From positions 1-30,384 of the forward strand of contig JADFGC010000009.1 of the NCBI GenBank assembly GCA_022567895.1: 30,384 bases of DNA, read 5' to 3'. This document shows, piece by piece, positions 28,160 through 30,384 of the stretch. This DNA comes from DRGT01 sp022567895 (GTDB taxonomy: Archaea > Thermoproteota > Nitrososphaeria > Nitrososphaerales > Nitrosopumilaceae). A program made the translations under genes and the position numbers. The first letter of the stretch is position 1; every line of letters starts with the position of its first letter. The notes beneath the pieces were generated by a model. The model worked only from the letters and a program-made list of their open reading frames with translations. It was not told the origin of the DNA and did no database searches.

Positions 28160-29604
28160 CCCTTTATCACACCAATAGGAACAAGTTTTGCGACTCTAGT
28201 GGCAATTCCTAATTCATGAGATACATTTACCACAGAATCAACATCTTTGTATGCTTGAGGAGCTTCTTCTACTACTCCATCTCTAGTGAGGGCTTTAACA
28301 AAAATACCCTTATCGCTAAGCGATTTTTTTACTTGAGATTCAGTATAAGTTTTCCTTGCTTTAGTCCTTGACATCATTCTTCCTGCACCATGAGCTGTTG
28401 AGCCAAAAGTTAGGTTCATTGAATTTGGCTGGCCAAGTAAAATCCAACTTGCGGTTCCCATAGAACCTGGAATGAATACTGGTTGCCCTATGTCTCTGTA
28501 TTTTGTAGGAATTTCTTCTCTATTAGCTGGAAATGCACGAGTAGCGCCTTTTCTATGAACCACTACTGATCTATCCTTTCCATCAATTTTGTGTTTTTCA
28601 ACTTTAGCAATGTTATGGGCAACATCATAAACAAGTTTCATATCAAGATCTGATTCTGATTGTTTGAAAACTCTTTCAAATGATTTTCTTGTCCAATGAG
28701 TTATCATTTGTCTGTTACTCCATGCAAAATTTAGTGCTGCAAACATTGCTTTTCTGTATGATTCTCCTTCTTCTGATGAATTTGGTACACAAGCTAATTC
28801 CCTATCTGCTAATTCAATATTGTATTTTTCCAATGCTCTTTCCGATGTTCTAAGATAATCACTACACACTTGATGTCCAAAACCACGTGATCCGCAATGA
28901 ATTAGAATTGTCACAGTGCCTTTTTTTATTCCCATTCTTTTTGCCGCTTCTTCATCATGAATTTCTTCAACACGTTGTACTTCAAGAAAGTGATTTCCAG
29001 AACCTAAACTTCCAAGTTGAGGTGCGCCTCTTTTTCTTGCTTTGTCTGAAACCTTGTTTGGATCAGCATTTGCCATTTGGCCAGATTCTTCACATACATC
29101 AGCGTCATCTGGTGTTCCATAACCATTGTCGACAGCCCATTGAACACCTTTTACTAAAACTTCATCAAGTTGAGAAGGGCTTAGTTTAATCGCACCTTTT
29201 GAACCAACGCCAGATGGAATAGAATTGAAAAGATCTGTGACAAGGTCTTTTATTTTTGGTCTAATGTCTTGTTCTGTTAAGTTTGTTCTAATTAGTCTAA
29301 CACCACAATTAATGTCATAACCAACTCCTCCAGGACTAATCATTCCCTCTTCTGCATCCATTGCCGCTACGCCGCCTACTGGAAATCCATATCCTTCATG
29401 ACCATCAGGTAAAACGGCAACATGGCTGACAATTCCAGGTATGGAAGCAACGTTTTTTGCTTGCCAAATTGTCCTGTCAGTAATCATTTTTGAAAGAAGC
29501 TTTTCGTCTGCAAAAATCCTTACAGGAACGTTCATTCTATTTGAAGAATCTGGTTCGATGATGTATTCCATATCTCCAACTTTTTTGGGAGTTTGTGTTT
29601 CCAT
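28156..29604 (-). CDS. rtcB: RNA-splicing ligase RtcB
   Basis: The enzyme joins 2',3'-cyclic phosphate or 3'-phosphate ends to 5'-OH ends using GTP and Mn, sealing tRNA exons after intron removal. Motifs in the 482-residue product: PDGHEGYGFPVGGVAAMD (67-83), GGVGYDINCGVR (92-103, metal-binding Asp97 and Cys100), LGSGNHFLE (200-208), IHCGSRGFGHQV (235-246), VVHRKGATRAFP, FIPGSMGTASWIL and the guanylylated-histidine region STAHGAGRMMSR. Length and order are typical. It starts the operon with the PDCD5-like gene and the 103-residue unknown. A TATA-like ATTTAAATTATCC lies about 30 bases upstream. Confidence 0.97.
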   Translation of the reverse strand: METQTPKKVGDMEYIIEPDSSNRMNVPVRIFADEKLLSKMITDRTIWQAKNVASIPGIVSHVAVLPDGHEGYGFPVGGVAAMDAEEGMISPGGVGYDINCGVRLIRTNLTEQDIRPKIKDLVTDLFNSIPSGVGSKGAIKLSPSQLDEVLVKGVQWAVDNGYGTPDDADVCEESGQMANADPNKVSDKARKRGAPQLGSLGSGNHFLEVQRVEEIHDEEAAKRMGIKKGTVTILIHCGSRGFGHQVCSDYLRTSERALEKYNIELADRELACVPNSSEEGESYRKAMFAALNFAWSNRQMITHWTRKSFERVFKQSESDLDMKLVYDVAHNIAKVEKHKIDGKDRSVVVHRKGATRAFPANREEIPTKYRDIGQPVFIPGSMGTASWILLGQPNSMNLTFGSTAHGAGRMMSRTKARKTYTESQVKKSLSDKGIFVKALTRDGVVEEAPQAYKDVDSVVNVSHELGIATRVAKLVPIGVIKG

Positions 29605-29774
29605 TGAGATCGGTAAAAAGTCATGACTGGATAATTTAAATCATAAGTAGATTAACAATTCACTTCTGCGATTATAATACATGAAATCCTACTACATGGT
29701 GGAAAATTATTTTCGTTTGTTTAATAATAAATCGTTTACAGAAAACATAAGCCTAGGTTTGATATGTCTGATTG

Positions 29775-30065
29775 ATGGATGAAAGGATTTATGAACTTGT
29801 AAGAAACAATCTAGAAATTGCATTCTCTAATTTTGCGGATCTTTCAAACAGACAATCAAAAATGCAAAACATGTGGGAATTTGAAAATTTGCCTGAGTTC
29901 ATACATGGATATATGATAGGTGATCTATCTGCTACTGCATTTGTAACATCAAGAATGGTAAAAATGTCACCATTAACTAACGAAGAAATAGAAAGAATTC
30001 ATAGTATGGTAGAAGATTACAGGTTTAAAATTAAAGAATTGGTTGAGAAAATACGAGGAGCTTAA
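29775..30065 (+). CDS. hypothetical helical protein, 96 aa
   Basis: The family is not recognised. The product is predicted to be almost entirely helical (MDERIYELVRNNLEIAFSNFADLSNRQSKMQNMWEFENLPEFIHGYMIGDLSATAFVTSRMVKMSPLTNEEIERIHSMVEDYRFKIKELVEKIRG would be the whole chain in outline), with a Met-rich centre and no Cys or hydrophobic segment long enough for a membrane. The ATG at 29775 is the natural start; a TTG lies directly before it. Its 3' end meets the shifted-frame end of the collagen-like gene, sharing TTAA. Confidence 0.6.
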   Translation: MDERIYELVRNNLEIAFSNFADLSNRQSKMQNMWEFENLPEFIHGYMIGDLSATAFVTSRMVKMSPLTNEEIERIHSMVEDYRFKIKELVEKIRGA

Positions 30066-30384
30066 TTGCGAAGCGTGAGAGATTCCTCGTCGAAAGTTTG
30101 CATAAAATGTTGAATCATAATCCAAACGCCCCCTCTTTCTTTTTCTCCTTTGTCACCTTTCTGTCCTTTTCACCTGGAGGACTCTGTGGACCTTTATCCT
30201 CTGGTGGACCTGGTGGACCTTTTTCACCGAGTGGACCCTTCTCTCCTAGTGGTCCTGGTGGCCCTGTTTCACCTTGTGGACCAATTACGTTTCCAAGATT
30301 AATCTGAGTGGCATCGCTTAATGTTAGAATCAGTACACCGTTGATAACTTCAGCTTGAGTGAGTGAGATTCCATGTGGTCCTTG
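30062..30384 (-). pseudogene. collagen-like (Gly-X-Y) protein, 3' part, with an apparent frameshift
   Basis: The reverse strand from the window edge encodes a non-collagenous piece (ISLTQAEVINGVLILTLSDATQINLGNVI), then Gly-X-Y triplets (GPQGETGPPGPLGEKGPLGEKGPPGPP), as in collagen-like surface or tail-fibre proteins. The repeat then decays: one triplet begins with Glu (EDK) and one with Ser (SPP). At an A-run (T at 30167-30170) the frame is lost; in the next frame Gly triplets resume (GQKGDKGEK) and run to a stop at 30062-30064. In the first frame the ORF ends at 30115. The shift is a one-base loss; it may be a real frameshift or a sequencing error. The 5' end is outside the window. Confidence 0.65.

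Noticed and set aside
29681..29782. Short ORF MKSYYMVENYF... in the rtcB upstream gap
   Set aside because: It ends within the start of the 29775 gene, has no ribosome-binding site, and its composition is what A/T-rich DNA gives by chance. A box-like ATTATAATAC lies directly in front of the ATG, not at the usual spacing.
30098..30307. Plus-strand ORF with repeated Gly-Gly-Pro and Ser
   Set aside because: It is the antisense of the collagen-like Gly-X-Y repeats, so its composition is a by-product.

Overview
The window looks like a chromosomal segment of an ammonia-oxidising archaeon (Nitrososphaerota/Thaumarchaeota, Nitrosopumilus-like). The evidence is low G+C, a small archaeal histone, both subunits of topoisomerase VI, archaeal translation factors (aIF1A, aIF2-beta), Rio1 kinase, RtcB, S17e, a PDCD5-family protein, a membrane-anchored blue-copper protein, and many small Cys-rich proteins and winged-helix regulators typical of that group. 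Gene density is very high: no gap reaches 300 bases, and the largest (8713-8962) seems to hold only promoter sequence. Many genes start with TTG or GTG, and for many of them a TATA-like box lies 23-29 bases upstream of the start codon, which suggests widespread leaderless transcription.

Layout. 1-1141: adenine salvage (apt fragment plus mtnP). 1138-3007: small unknown genes, a winged-helix protein and a membrane-anchored Hsp20-like protein. 3002-8712 (minus strand): a compact information-processing cluster, read in the order DUF5679, aIF2-beta, DUF424, aIF1A, Rio1, Dim2-like KH protein, top6B, top6A. 8963-12004 (plus): an anchored unknown protein, a DUF373 membrane protein, a cis-prenyltransferase and a Nudix hydrolase. 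11990-14419 (minus): pyrF, an unknown gene and purA. 14496-16705: small unknown genes, including a YggX-like iron-trafficking protein and a winged-helix regulator. 16758-18649: a tRNA-modification neighbourhood with a Sua5/TsaC-type enzyme, a THUMP protein and a convergent MoaD/ThiS-Cgi121 fusion. 18680-20248: S17e, TatD, histone and tRNA-Cys. 20260-24448: an accessory-looking stretch between tRNA-Cys and tRNA-Thr with a cupredoxin, an AIPR-family defence-like protein, a 62-base imperfect hairpin, small zinc-binding and membrane proteins and a second winged-helix regulator. 24483-29604: tRNA-Thr, a phosphohexomutase, thiL, uS11, a PDCD5-like protein and rtcB. 29775-30384: a small unknown gene and the 3' part of a collagen-like gene with an apparent frameshift.

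How genes may work together. MtnP releases adenine, which Apt recaptures. Sua5 makes the threonylcarbamoyl-AMP that the KEOPS complex (with Cgi121) transfers to tRNA, so the Sua5/Cgi121 proximity is functionally coherent. The 7.7-3.0 kb cluster combines translation initiation, small-subunit maturation (Rio1, Dim2) and topology control. The most notable points are the ubiquitin-like/Cgi121 fusion, the inter-tRNA segment with the AIPR gene and hairpin, a cis-prenyltransferase whose plausible N-terminus has no ordinary start codon, the frameshifted collagen-like gene, and several very small acidic or Cys-rich ORFs. All assignments were made by reading the sequence; no database search was run.
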